DNA of 64,000 nt from Bufo bufo. Its lineage: Eukaryota; Chordata; Amphibia; Anura; Bufonidae. The notes under the pieces are model-generated. The model made no database searches. It saw nothing but the letters and a program-made list of their open reading frames with translations, and was not told the origin of the DNA. Made by a program: the position numbers and the translations under genes. Below, piece after piece: positions 53,451-63,728 of the stretch. Where the stretch lies: contig NC_053391.1 of NCBI RefSeq assembly GCF_905171765.1, positions 105,808,644-105,872,643 on the forward strand. The letters are read 5' to 3'. Numbering within the stretch: the stretch's first letter is position 1; each line of letters begins with the position of its first letter.

Positions 53451-54284
53451 CGATATATATTGCTGCAGGACCGTGCAAATCTCAAAGTAAAGTAACTTCT
53501 TCAAACAGAATCCTCCAATTCTTCAAAAGCAGGCAAACCACCAGGTTTAAAATACCTTTCTCCCACCTTTGTTCCTGTGAGACATCAGAAACCGCACATA
53601 GTGAGGTATTGCAGGTAACATCAACACGCAATATTCATTGCTATACTCACAAGCGCAGGTGGGATATAAGCGTTTCACAGAAATATACCGTCTTGTAATT
53701 CCTCCGTATTTCTTCTTTCCTTCTGCTTCCTATAAGGCATTAGGAATAGCTCCTCTAGTGAAGCACCATCATCCAAAAAGTGTTTATTATACTCACATGC
53801 GGTAATAAAAATCTATGCAGTTTAAAGCAGGTCACAGCTCAATGCTCCTGCCCGACCCGGGTTTCGCTCCAAGCTTCATCAGGGGCGTAACCTTTCATTC
53901 TAACCAAGATCCTTAAATGCTGCCAAATGACCCTACCCCTTCCCCCCTCCTACTCCTTAGTATTAGATTGAAATTCCCACAGTTAAAATATACTCTTTTT
54001 ACTTATTCCTTTATCCGCAAAGGCATATCCACCACTCACTTCATTCTTATTTTCAAAATTACATCTCAAATCTCTATAATCTTTCAGTATTCATTCATAA
54101 ACAAACTTTTACTACGTGGTTGAATATTGCGTGTTGAAGTTACCTGCAATAACTTACTATGTGCGGTTTCTGATGTCTCACAGGAACAAGGGTGGGAGAA
54201 AGGTATTTTAAACCTGGTGGTTTGCCTGCTTTTGAAGAATTGGAGAATTCTGTTTGAAGAATTTACCTGCAGCAATATATATCG
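53451..54284. mobile_element. Palindromic DNA element inside the recombinase gene
   Basis: Ends CGATATATATTGCTGCAGG and its complement. Arms of about 165-190 bp share CTTCAAAAGCAGGCAAACCA and TGATGTCTCACAGGAAC-type sequence in inverted orientation. The centre holds ACCCGGGTTTCGCTCCAAGC. No transposase or clear duplication. Confidence 0.65.
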
Positions 54285-54305
54285 ATACTGTGAACTGAGC
54301 CCACT

Positions 54306-54814
54306 TCACACATAGGACTCGCGGCCATTGATAATTGAGGCAACGTATTGGAGCTTTTTATGTGTTGTTTTCGTAATTTCACTGATGCAAAGTGCACCAA
54401 AAAAAGAAAGCGAAAATGCAGCTTTGAATAAGCAAGTCTCATACGGGGATGAGAAAATAAACTGTAAGTACTCCATAAATTGTTTTAATAGATCAAGAGA
54501 TAATGGTTTAGTTCTTCTCTTGATAGGATTTTTTATTTTTAAACCTTTAATTAGCTGTTTTAAAAAAGTTTTTGGCGTGAATATTGCAATTTTTGGGCAA
54601 AAAGGAATGTAGTCCCCTTTGTAGCCCTTTTTATTAGATTCAAAATAAATAGGATAACATGTACCATGTACCATATAATGAAATTGTTGGCAGAACAGAA
54701 TGTTCTCCAATTATTCCATGCGGCTGTGTAAGCAGCCCATGTAGTAGGGGCTAGTGAATTGCTAATCAAACCTTTGATCAATTCCAGATTGTCTTCCACA
54801 ATTTTGATGGGCAT
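54306..54814 (-). pseudogene. Tyrosine recombinase, N-terminal part
   Basis: Shows LISNSLAPTTWAAYTAAWNN with WRTFC (N-terminal SAM-like core-binding region) and, in an adjacent frame, SSPYETCLFKAAFSLSFFGA then LCISEITKTTHKK. The first catalytic Arg of YR enzymes should sit in this A-L-R-I/V-x-E turn but reads Cys. The last ~25 codons duplicate the start of the fragment at 53450. Confidence 0.75.
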
Positions 54815-55290
54815 GGGATTCCATTTTCTTCTGCTTCTGTGACCAGCTGTCTGAAATAGGAGAAGTTCTGCCGAGACAAAGAATCTGCGATTATATTAGA
54901 CCTGCCTTCAATATATTTAGCTTTTAACCAAATATTGTGTTTTAAACATGTCAGAACGATTTGTCTCAAAATGTTGACTACTACCTCTGATTTGGCAGAT
55001 AAACAATTTATGGAAAAAACCACACCCTTGTTATCGGAATATATTAAAATCCATTAGTTTTTTTAATAAATATGCCAAATAGTTAAAGCTACCAAAACTG
55101 GAAAAAGTTCCAAGAAATTTATGATTTTTATGAATGGTTCATCTAGCCAATTTTTTGGCCATGTTTCAGCAGACCATTGGTTCTTGAAGATTGCTCCATA
55201 ACCCACTGAAGCCGCAGCATCCGTGAATAATTGGAGTGAATCAGAATCTATAAATTCTTGCTGCCACATAGTTCTACCATTATAGTCTTC
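54778..55290 (-). pseudogene. RNase H region of YR retroelement
   Basis: LQLFTDAAASVGYGAIFKNQ with WSAETWPKNW is the RNase H start; KHNIWLKAKYIEGRSNIIAD with SLSRQNFSYFRQL is its end. The order after RT is as in DIRS/Ngaro elements. Confidence 0.8.
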
Positions 55291-55389
55291 CAGGAAACTT
55301 AGCCAAATTTGAATATCATTTTTATTTGTTTTGTAAGACGAATGTGATCAAATGGGCGGCTTTTCCCCACTGTGGCAGAATACATTCGT

Positions 55390-56616
55390 CTAGAAAAAAA
55401 CTCTCCCCATTGGGATCACTCTAGATATAAAATTTAACGAACCTAAAGCTGATTGTAAACGTTTTAATGTAATTTTCTTGGATGTTAACAAATTGATTAA
55501 TAAAATCCTTAATGACGCTATTTTTTCTTTCGGTATTTTGAATTCCATTTTTTCTGCATTTATGGAGAAACCCAAAAATATGATATCCTTTGTTGGGTAT
55601 GCCATCTATTCTTCTGCTAATGGAATTTGGAAAAATTTTGCAATGTTTCTGAAGGTGTTTAACAAATTCATGCAATAATTGTTTTTTTTCCCCATCAATA
55701 AATAGAAAATCGTCCAAGTAATGGATTGTGTAACCTCCACTTGAATTTCTAGCATCCATTGTAAGAATGTTGAGAGTGCCTCGAAGTAGAAACAGGATAG
55801 GGAAAGACCCTTGGGAAGTGCTTTGTCATAATAAAGTTTTCCTTCAAATTGAAAGCTTAAAGAAATATACCCAGCTGGGTTAATAGGCAATTCATTTAGG
55901 CATACTTATGCATAGAAAAATTTTGTGATGTGTTACAACAATTCTGACTTCGGATTTGTAATCCGCACACTTGATTTAGTATAGCACAAATGGTTTTTGA
56001 CCAGTAGCAGACTTAAAGTTGTTTTTGTTGCGTGGTGTTTTATGTCCGTTTTTGCTGTCAATGCATTACTTCCTGCTTTTCCAAGTAATGATAATGCTTG
56101 AGCAAAGGATGCATAGTGTACAGATGTCAATATTTTTTGAATTAAATCATTTACTGAATTATCTTTTGGGTATGACAAGTGATGGATGATTCTGTAACTG
56201 CTAGCTTCTTTTTTAGGGACTAAACCTAGTGGAGACAATCTAAAATTTTTAAAAGGAGGTTATATAAAAGAACCAGCAACTCTGTTTTCTCAAATTTCTT
56301 TATCTATTTTTTCTTGAACGGCTGATTTATTTAATCTAACCGATTTAACATTTTTAACAAAAGAACATCCATTATTAGAACAAGGCGGAACATAAAATCC
56401 ATATGAGAAACCTTCAATTAATGTTTCAGCAGTCGTTTTGTTTGGGTATATTTTTAAATAGTGAATGATCCTTGGTAGGTTTAATAGGGTCACCTCCTCT
56501 ATTTGATTCTTTATTATTGGAAAGGTGCTGACCATACTTTTTAAAGCATTTTGATGCTCGGTGATTTCCTGTGCAAAAAGTGTTTGTATTTGCAATTTGA
56601 GATAGGAAATAAATAA
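55390..56616 (-). pseudogene. Reverse transcriptase of YR retroelement (degraded)
   Basis: Fragments in order: LIEGFSYGFYVP, SAVQEKIDKEI, SPLGLVPKKEASSYRIIHHL, ALTAKTDIK, FQFEGKLYYDKALPKGLSLS, YTIHYLDDFLFID (catalytic LDDF) and FLGFSINAEKMEFKIPKEKI with LQSALGSLNFISRVIPMGR. LDDF and the LGSLNF-RV block are typical of DIRS-like RTs, unlike the YxDD of the three LTR elements in this window. Frameshifts and stops are frequent. Confidence 0.82.
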
Positions 56617-56621
56617 ATTCC

Positions 56622-59362
56622 TTAACCCCTCCCCGACCAGTGCCGTAATAGTACGGCGCAGCGGGACGTGACTTGCTGCCCAGGGCAGTACTATTACAGT
56701 GCGCTGATCTGGCGAGTGTAGGAGCTGCGCCTGCCAGATCAGCTGCAGGGGACCAGCTGTTCCCGTTAGCCGGACCCCTGCTGTATGCGCCGGCATTGGT
56801 GAAAACACTGATGCCAGTGCATTAACCCCTTCCATGCTGCTGTCAGGATGCCCATCGGGTCCCCGCGCTGCTGTGGCAGGGACCCGATGGGTGAGAAGGC
56901 AGCCCGATGCCCTGCAGAGGCTGCCCAATGCCTTGCATGGCATCGGGACCTGCATTCTACGGGTGCCCAGGAGATCCAGCCTCAAGCTGGGTCTCCTAGG
57001 CAACCTGTTAGTGTATGACTCAGTGTGATACACTAACAGGCAATGCATTACAATACAGATGTATTGTAATGCATTGCAGAGGGGATCAGACCCCCAAAAG
57101 TTAAAGTCAGAAATAAAGTTAAAAAAATTGTAAAAAAACTGTGTTCAAGTGAAAAAAGAAAAACGCCCCTTTTCCCTCAGATTTTATAATAAAAAATAAA
57201 AAAATAAAAAACACACATATTAGATATCGCCGCGTCCATAACGACCGGCTCAATAAATATATATCGTGATCCATCCCGTCCGATAAACACCATAAAAAAA
57301 TAAAAATAAAAACTGTGTCAAAAAAAGCTATTTTTGTCACCTTACATCACAAAAAGTGCAACACCAAGCGATCAAAAAGGCGTATGTCCCACAAAATAAT
57401 AACAATAAAACCGTCACCTCATTATGAAAAAAATGAGCCCCTACATAAGAAAATCGCAAAAAAATAAATAAATAATATAGCTCTCAGAACATGAGACACT
57501 AAAACAATTTTTTTGTGCAAAAAATGCTATTATTGCGTTAAAGTTAAATAAATAAATAAAAAGTATACATATTAGTTATTTAGTTATCTCCGTTTCAGGT
57601 GAACACTGTAAAAAATAAAAAATAACAACTGTATAAAAAAAGCTATTTGTGTCACCTTACATCACAAAAATTGCAACACCAAACGATCAAAAAGGCGTAT
57701 GCCCCCCAACAAAGTACCAACCAAACTGTCACCTCAGCCCGCAAAAAATGAAATCCTAATTAAGACAATCGGTCGAAAAATAAAAAAGCTATCAGTCGCA
57801 GACAATGGAGACACTAAAATATGATTATTTTTGCTTCAAAACTGCTATTATTGTGCTAAAGTGAAATAAATAAAAAAAAGTATACATATTAGGTATTGCC
57901 ACGTCCGTCACAACCAGCTCTATAAAAATATCACATGACCTAACCACTCAGGTGAACACAGTAAAAAAAAAAAAAAAAAAACTGTGCCAAAAATGCAATT
58001 TTTTGTCACCTTACATCACAAAAATTGCAACACCAAGCGATCAAAAAGGCGTATGCCCCCCAAAATAGTACCAATCAAACTGTAACCTCATCTCGCAAAA
58101 AAGGAGACCCTACCTAAGACAATTGGTCAAAAAATACAAAAGCTATGGCTCTCAAACTATGGATACACTAAAACATAATTTTTTTGGTTTCAAAAATGCT
58201 ATTATTGTGTAAAACTTAAATAAATAAGAAAAAGTATACGTATTAGGTATTGCCACGTCTGTAACGATCTTCTCTATAAAAATATCAGATGAAGGCTGGA
58301 AAAAAAAAAAAAACGGTGCCAAAATTACACATTTTTGGGTCACCTTGCCCCATAAAGTGTAATAATGAATGATCAAAAAATCATATGTACCCAAAAATGC
58401 CTCCAATAAAAACATCATAATTTCCTGCAAAAAAACGAGCCCCTGCACAAGACGATCGGCAGAAAAATAAAAAAAATATGGCTTTCAGAAAATGGAGACA
58501 CAAAAACATACTTGTAACGGTCACGTCCACACACACACAGGGGGAAGGATAGTGACCACTGCGCTCCACCCTCACCCCTGGCCCTGCCTACTTGCCTCAC
58601 GAGTCCTGATGTCAGGGAACAACTGGATGACAGTCCCTTACTTAGGATATGTGCAGGGAAGACAGACAAGACAAAATACGGAATGTGAACGGACCAGGTC
58701 AGAACCAAGAGAGCTACGCAGTACAAAGGGTTAAGCAAAGAATGGTCAGGAGAAGCCGGGGTCAAATGCCAGGAGAGTAGAGAAGTACCAGAGGAGTCCG
58801 CAAAGAGTAGTCAGGTGGGAGCCGAGGTCACAATACCAGGATGGATGCGTAGTACAGGAGAAGCAGGCAAAGGATTGCCAGGGAACAGGATCAGGTGAGT
58901 ATTCAGTAGTCCAACAAATAGCCAGGAACCTAGAATTAACAGGCAACCTGTGGCCAGCAGGCTGCCTTTATTTATAGTGGGGTCTAAGGGTCATGTGATG
59001 TAGCCAGTGTCACGTGACCGACAGACAGACAAGTCGAGCACCGAGTGATCAGCTCGGCGCTCAAGGCAGACCTAGGAGCAGGGAGCCTCCCAGCTAGCAA
59101 TGCCGCCCTGGGAACGAGGCCAAACACAGATCCTCGCTCCCGAAGGTCTGCGGCTGATGGGAGACCGAGTGTGCCTTTGGCGCCCCGTGACAATACTTTT
59201 TTTTTTCATAAATGCTTTATTATGTTAAACTGAAACAAACAAACAAGGAAAGTAGACATATTTGATATAATTGCATCCGTAACAACCTGCTCTATAAAAA
59301 TAGCACATGATCTACTCTTTCAGATGAATGTTGTAAAAAATTTAAAATAAAAACTGTCATTT
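56622..59362. mobile_element. piggyBac-like TTAA element with tandem ~330-bp units (right part lost)
   Basis: Begins TTAACCCCTCCCCGACCAGT at a TTAA inside the YR element. The first 450 bp are GC-rich with palindromes (GTGTATGACTCAGTGTGATACAC near 57010). From 57180 a unit of about 330 bp repeats five times (starts near 57205, 57560, 57880, 58220, 59250), each with TATACATATTAGGTATTGCC-like sequence and CACCTTACATCACAAAAA. It is interrupted by a solo LTR at 58513 and truncated by a gypsy LTR at 59363. No right end was seen. Confidence 0.6.
58513..59192 (-). mobile_element. Solo LTR, same family as the adjacent chromovirus
   Basis: 680 bp with a perfect 5-bp duplication ATACT (58508-58512, 59193-59197). 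Minus strand runs TGTCACGGGGCGCC to GACCGTTACA. A TATAAATA box lies near 58969-58976 on the minus strand. Its first ~230 bp match the LTR of the element at 59363 (GCGCCGAGCTGATCACTCGG). Confidence 0.88.
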
Positions 59363-59571
59363 TGTGACGTGGCCAGCGCCAAATGACCGACAGACCAACC
59401 AGTTGAGCACCGAGTGATCAGCTCGGCGCTCAAGGCAGACTTAGGAGCAGGGAGCCACCCAGCAGTAAAGCCGCCCTGGGAATGAGGTCAAACACAGATC
59501 CTCATTCCCAAAGCTAAGCAACAGTTCTGCAGGCAATGGGGGACCGAGTGCACCTTCGGAACCCCGTTACA
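59363..59571 (-). repeat. 3' LTR of chromovirus, truncated
   Basis: Minus strand starts TGTAACGGGGTTCCGAAGG at 59571 and stops matching after GGCCACGTCACA at 59363, i.e. about 209 bp. By comparison with the 680-bp solo LTR it lacks the TATA box, R and U5. Confidence 0.75.
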
Positions 59572-61286
59572 GTACCCCCACTTTTACGAGGGGCCACCGG
59601 ACCCAAGACTTCAGGCGATGGCTTTTCAGGGTGTTCTAAATGAAATTTACGAACCAGTCTAGGAGCATGAACCTCCCTGGCAGGTACCCAAGATCTCTCT
59701 TCAGGTCCATACCCCTTCCAGTGAATCAGGTACTGCAAGGAGTTACGCATCTTCCTGACATCCACTATTTTAGACACAACATACTCGACAGCATCATTAA
59801 CAAGAACCAGCGGAGGCGAGGCTTTCGATGGTACTACCGGTTCAAAATATTTTTTAAGTAGAGATTTATGGAACACATTATGAATGTGGAATGACTCGGC
59901 CAGCTCCAACCTAAATGATACCGGGTTAATCACCTCCGTGATCTTATATGGTCCAATAAAACGAGGAGCAAATTTTCTAGAAGCTACCTTGAGAGATAGA
60001 TTCTTGGAGGACAACCATACTTTATCCCCAACCTGAAAGTTCACCCCCCTTGAACGTCTCCTATCGGCCTTGAGTTTTTGAGAACTTTGAGCCTTTTCTA
60101 GGTTCGATTGAACCCGGGCCCAAACTGTGCACAGTTCGGAGGAGAGTTTATCAGCTTCAGGGTTAAAGGAGGAGACAGACGACCCAGAATGAAAACGGGG
60201 ATGAAAACCATGGTTTCAAAAGAAAGGGGAGACCCCAGCAGAAGAATTGACACGGTTATTCAGAGCAAATTCAGCCAACGGAAGGAATTTGACCCATAAT
60301 TGCTGGTCATCAGCAACATACAACCTCAGGAATTGTTCCACAGACTGATTAAGGCGTTCAGTCTGCCCATTACTCTCAGGATGGTAGGCGGAAGAAAAAG
60401 ACAACGAAATTTTACATCTTTGACAGAAGGCCCTCCAGAATTTGGACACAAACTGCACACCCCTGTCCGAAACAATATTTTCCGGGATGCCATGTAAACG
60501 AACAATCTCTCTCACAAAAATAGACGCCAGGGTTTTAGCATTTGGAAGTTTAGACAGGGGAATGAAATGAACCATCTTGCTAAACCTATCGACCACTACC
60601 CAAACCACAGTCTTACCCTCCGCCAGCGGTAGGTCAGTTATAAAGTCCATCGAGATATGGGACCAGGGTCTACTGGGAATGGGTAGGGGTCGTAGGTTAC
60701 TAGCAGGGCGAGTCCTAGGTGTCTTAGACCTGGCACAAACCTCACAGGCTGACACGTAGGACTTGACATCCCTGGTCAGAGTGGGCCACCAATAAGATCT
60801 AGAAACCAGATCCTTAGTGCCCTCAACACCCGGATGTCCACAAAAGGCAGAATCGTGACACTCACCCAACAGCTGGAGACTAAATTGTACGGGAACAAAC
60901 AACTTATCTGTTGGGGTGGATGCCGGTGCCAGATGTTGTTCAGCCTTAATGCGAGCCGAGATATCCTGGGTTAGAGCCGCTAAGAAGATGTTTGCTGGTA
61001 GGATGGATTCAGGCGGCGTCTCAGTGGGTTGAAAAGCATGGAAGCTCCGAGATAATGCGTCTGCCTTCACATTTTTACTTCCCGGCCTGAACGTAATGGA
61101 GAAATCAAAACAGGTAAAAAACAGAGCCCATCGGGCTTGTCGGGGATTCAACCTCTTAGTGGACTCGAGAAACATTAGGTTTTTATGGTCAGTGAGAACA
61201 GTTACTCGATGCCTTGCCCCCTCCAAAAAATGTCTCCACTCCTCAAATGCCCATTTAATAGCCAACAGCTCCCTATTCCTTATGTC
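59514..61286 (-). pseudogene. RNase H end, integrase and chromodomain of chromovirus (two stops)
   Basis: Follows an in-frame TAA at 61287-61289. RNase H continues with NRELLAIKWAFEEWRHFLEG and TVLTDHKNL. Integrase has the zinc finger (HDSAFCGHPGVEGTKD ... CEVCARS) and a DDE core (ISMDFITDLP, VSDRGVQF, YHPESNGQTERLNQ). A TGA at 60216-60218 interrupts the frame, which continues in phase through NFQVGDKVWLSSKNL to a chromodomain (VEYVVSKIVDVRKM, LQYLIHWKGYGPEERSWVP). The chromodomain probably targets integration to methylated histone. The frame runs into the LTR, ending at 59514. Confidence 0.88.
59572..59585 (-). other. Polypurine tract of chromovirus
   Basis: Minus strand AAAAGTGGGGGTAC sits directly before the TGTAACGG start of the 3' LTR. 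Confidence 0.7.
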
Positions 61287-63490
61287 TTAGTTTCTCTCCG
61301 TGGGAGAGAATTTCCTAGAGAAGAAGGCACACGGTCTCAGGTTAGTGAGGCTAGCAGGACCTTGTGAAAGGACTGCTCCTGCGCTGTCCTCGGACGCATC
61401 CACCTCCACAATAAAGGGTCTCTCCTGATCAGGCTGGATCAGAATGGGAGCGCTACTAAATGCCTTTTTTAATGTTTCAAATGAAGAAATGGCCTTGGTA
61501 GACCAATTCTCCAAATCCGCCCCTTTCTTAGTAAGGTCGGTCAATGGCTTAGCAATTACAGAAAAATTCATGATAAATTTACGGTAGTAATTAGCGAAAC
61601 CCAAAAACCGTTGTAAAGCCTTTAAGGATGAAGGCCTTACCCATTCCTTAATTGCTAAAACCTTACCAGGATCCATCTTAAAGGCGTGAGGAGTCAAAAC
61701 ATGCCCTAGAAACAGTATCTCCTGTACACCAAAGACACATTTCTCTTGCTTAGCGGATAGCTGGTTCTCCCTCAACACCTCTAATACTTGTTTGACATGG
61801 GACACATGATATTCGAAATCAGGAGAGAATATCAAAATGTCGTCAAGATAGACAATAATAAATTTACCTAAGAACTCCCTAAGAATATCGTTCATTAAGT
61901 TTTGGAACACAGCTGGGGCATTGCTGAGTCCAAAAGGCATCACCTGATATTCAAAGTGTCCTATCGGAGTATTGAACGCTGTCTTCCATTCGTCTCCCTC
62001 CTTGATTCGGATTAGATTGTATGCCCCTTTCAGGTTAATCTTGGAAAACCAGGTTGCCCCCAAAACCTGGTTAAATAAATCCGGAATCAATGGGAGAGAG
62101 TATCTATTTTGGACAGTGATTTTATTTAATCTCCGGTAATCAATACAAGGCCTAAGAGCACCATCCTTCTTTTTAACAAAGAAAAACCCTGCTCCCATAG
62201 GAGAGACTGAAGGTCTAATATGCCCTTTAGAAAGGCTCTCCTTAATATAATCTTCCATAGCATTGCGTTCGGGCCCTGAAAGATTATAAATTTGACCTTT
62301 AGGAAATTCGGCACCCTCAATTAGCTCTATGGCGCAATCATAAGGTCTATGGGGGGGTAGAACCTCTGGAGTAAGGGACACATCAGAATATTCCTTAATA
62401 ACAGAGGGTAATTTATTAGACCTTACTGAAACCCCAGCCTGGACCACGGACAAGCATGAGTCACACTTAGGTCCCCATTTCACCAACTCTCCTTTGGACC
62501 AATCAATTGTGGGGTTATGTAAACGGAGCCAAGGCAACCCTAGTACCACCTCAACCGGTAGGTTCTCCAGGACTAGAAGAGAACATCTCTCAGAGTGGCA
62601 CACACCCACGGACAGAGAAATTTCAGAGGTACATGACCTCACCGTACCACCAATCAGGGGAGTAGCATCAATAGCCATGACATGGATAGGTGTAGGTAAA
62701 GCAAACATTGGAATACCCAATTTACAAGCAAACTCAAAGTCAATAAAGCTGGCCGCTGAACCGGAGTCAATAAAGGCCTTACCCGGCCACTTATTAACCC
62801 CCAGAGAAATTGTTATGGGTACCAAAAGCTTACCTTTAGAAAAATCAGGGTGTACCTGGTCTTTAGGTTGTCTTGCCTTAGAAGACTTGTCAGAGAGGTC
62901 CCTCTTAGGACACTTGCTGATCCAATGGCCAGGATCTCCACAGTAGAAGCACTCTCCGCGTCTGCGACGAAGATTACCCCGGGTCATGCCAACCTGCATG
63001 GGTTCCTCGGTGGAGACCTCAGTGTTGTCCCTGGAAAAGGCCTCTGGCTGGACCACCATCTGAGAACAGAACTGTCGTTCTTGTCGTCTCTCTCTAACTC
63101 GTCTGTCAAGTCGGACAACTAGGGTCATCATCTCCTCTAAGGTCTCAGGAATTTGGTAATTGACCAATAGATCTTTTAAATTATCAGATGGACCAGACCT
63201 AAACTGACTCTTCAGGGCTGGTTCATTCCATCCTGAGGGGACACACCACCGTCTGAATTGGGTGCAATACTCCTCCGCAGGGAGATGGCCCTGAACCAGT
63301 GCCCTAAGAGCCGTCTCGGCTACCAGGGCCCTGTCTGGTTCGTCATAGAGGGTACCCAGGGCCTGAAAAAAACCCTCCACAGAAGTTAGACAACTGGCCC
63401 CAGGAGGTAACGAAAATGCCCAGTCCTGGGGATCACCCTGTAGTAGAGAAATGATAATCCCCACGCGTTGGCTCTCGGGACACGGGGCGC
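61287..63490 (-). pseudogene. Gag C-part, protease, RT and RNase H start of chromovirus
   Basis: Reads SQRVGIIISLLQGDPQDWAF (capsid), CFYCGDPGHWISKCPK (CCHC knuckle), FIDSGSAASFIDFEFACKLG (retropepsin DSG), CIDYRRLNKITVQNRYSLPL, VMPFGLSNAPAVFQNLMN and IIVYLDDILIFSP (catalytic YLDD) and FIVEVDASEDSAGAVLSQ (RNase H). It ends at a TAA (61287-61289) just after FSPTERN, where the family normally has a Tyr or similar residue before D-I-x-N-R-E. Otherwise complete over about 730 codons. Confidence 0.9.
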
Positions 63491-63711
63491 AAACGGAAGT
63501 AGAGTTTGCAATTCTCCTTAAAAGAGAGAAACCTCTTCCGGTCTCCAGAAAAGGGTTCTGGGAGCTTGATCTGGGGTTCAAAATGTGGACTGGAGGACAG
63601 AGGAGTGGAAGAATCTTGCCCTAACTCACAAGAACAGAGTTTCTCTCCTAGCTCCTGCACCCTCTGTGTCAAGTTAGAGACATGGTCAGTCAGGGTAGTA
63701 AGAGGATTCAT
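63433..63711 (-). pseudogene. Gag N-terminal part of chromovirus
   Basis: ATG at 63711: MNPLTTLTDHVSNLTQRVQE (coiled-coil start), then LPEPFSGDRKRFLSFKENCK and LYFRLRP. A one-base indel near 63475-63490 moves the true frame to the neighbouring one, where capsid sequence continues. Confidence 0.85.
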
Positions 63712-63728
63712 GATACAGTGGTTATTAC

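Larger units (their letters stand above)
52240..56621 (-). mobile_element. Tyrosine-recombinase retrotransposon (Ngaro/DIRS type), decayed and interrupted
   Basis: Minus-strand order: RT, RNase H, tyrosine recombinase, SGNH-hydrolase-like tail. There is no DDE integrase, protease or LTR. The right end is cut at TTAA (56622) by a piggyBac-like element. A palindromic insertion sits in the recombinase (53451-54284). The left boundary near 52,240 is approximate. Many stops and frameshifts show it is old. Confidence 0.85.

Noticed and set aside
56630..57048. N-terminal half of a 252-codon frame as part of the YR element RT
   Set aside because: Residues upstream of 56622 come from the inserted piggyBac-like element; only the part below 56616 matches the retroelement.
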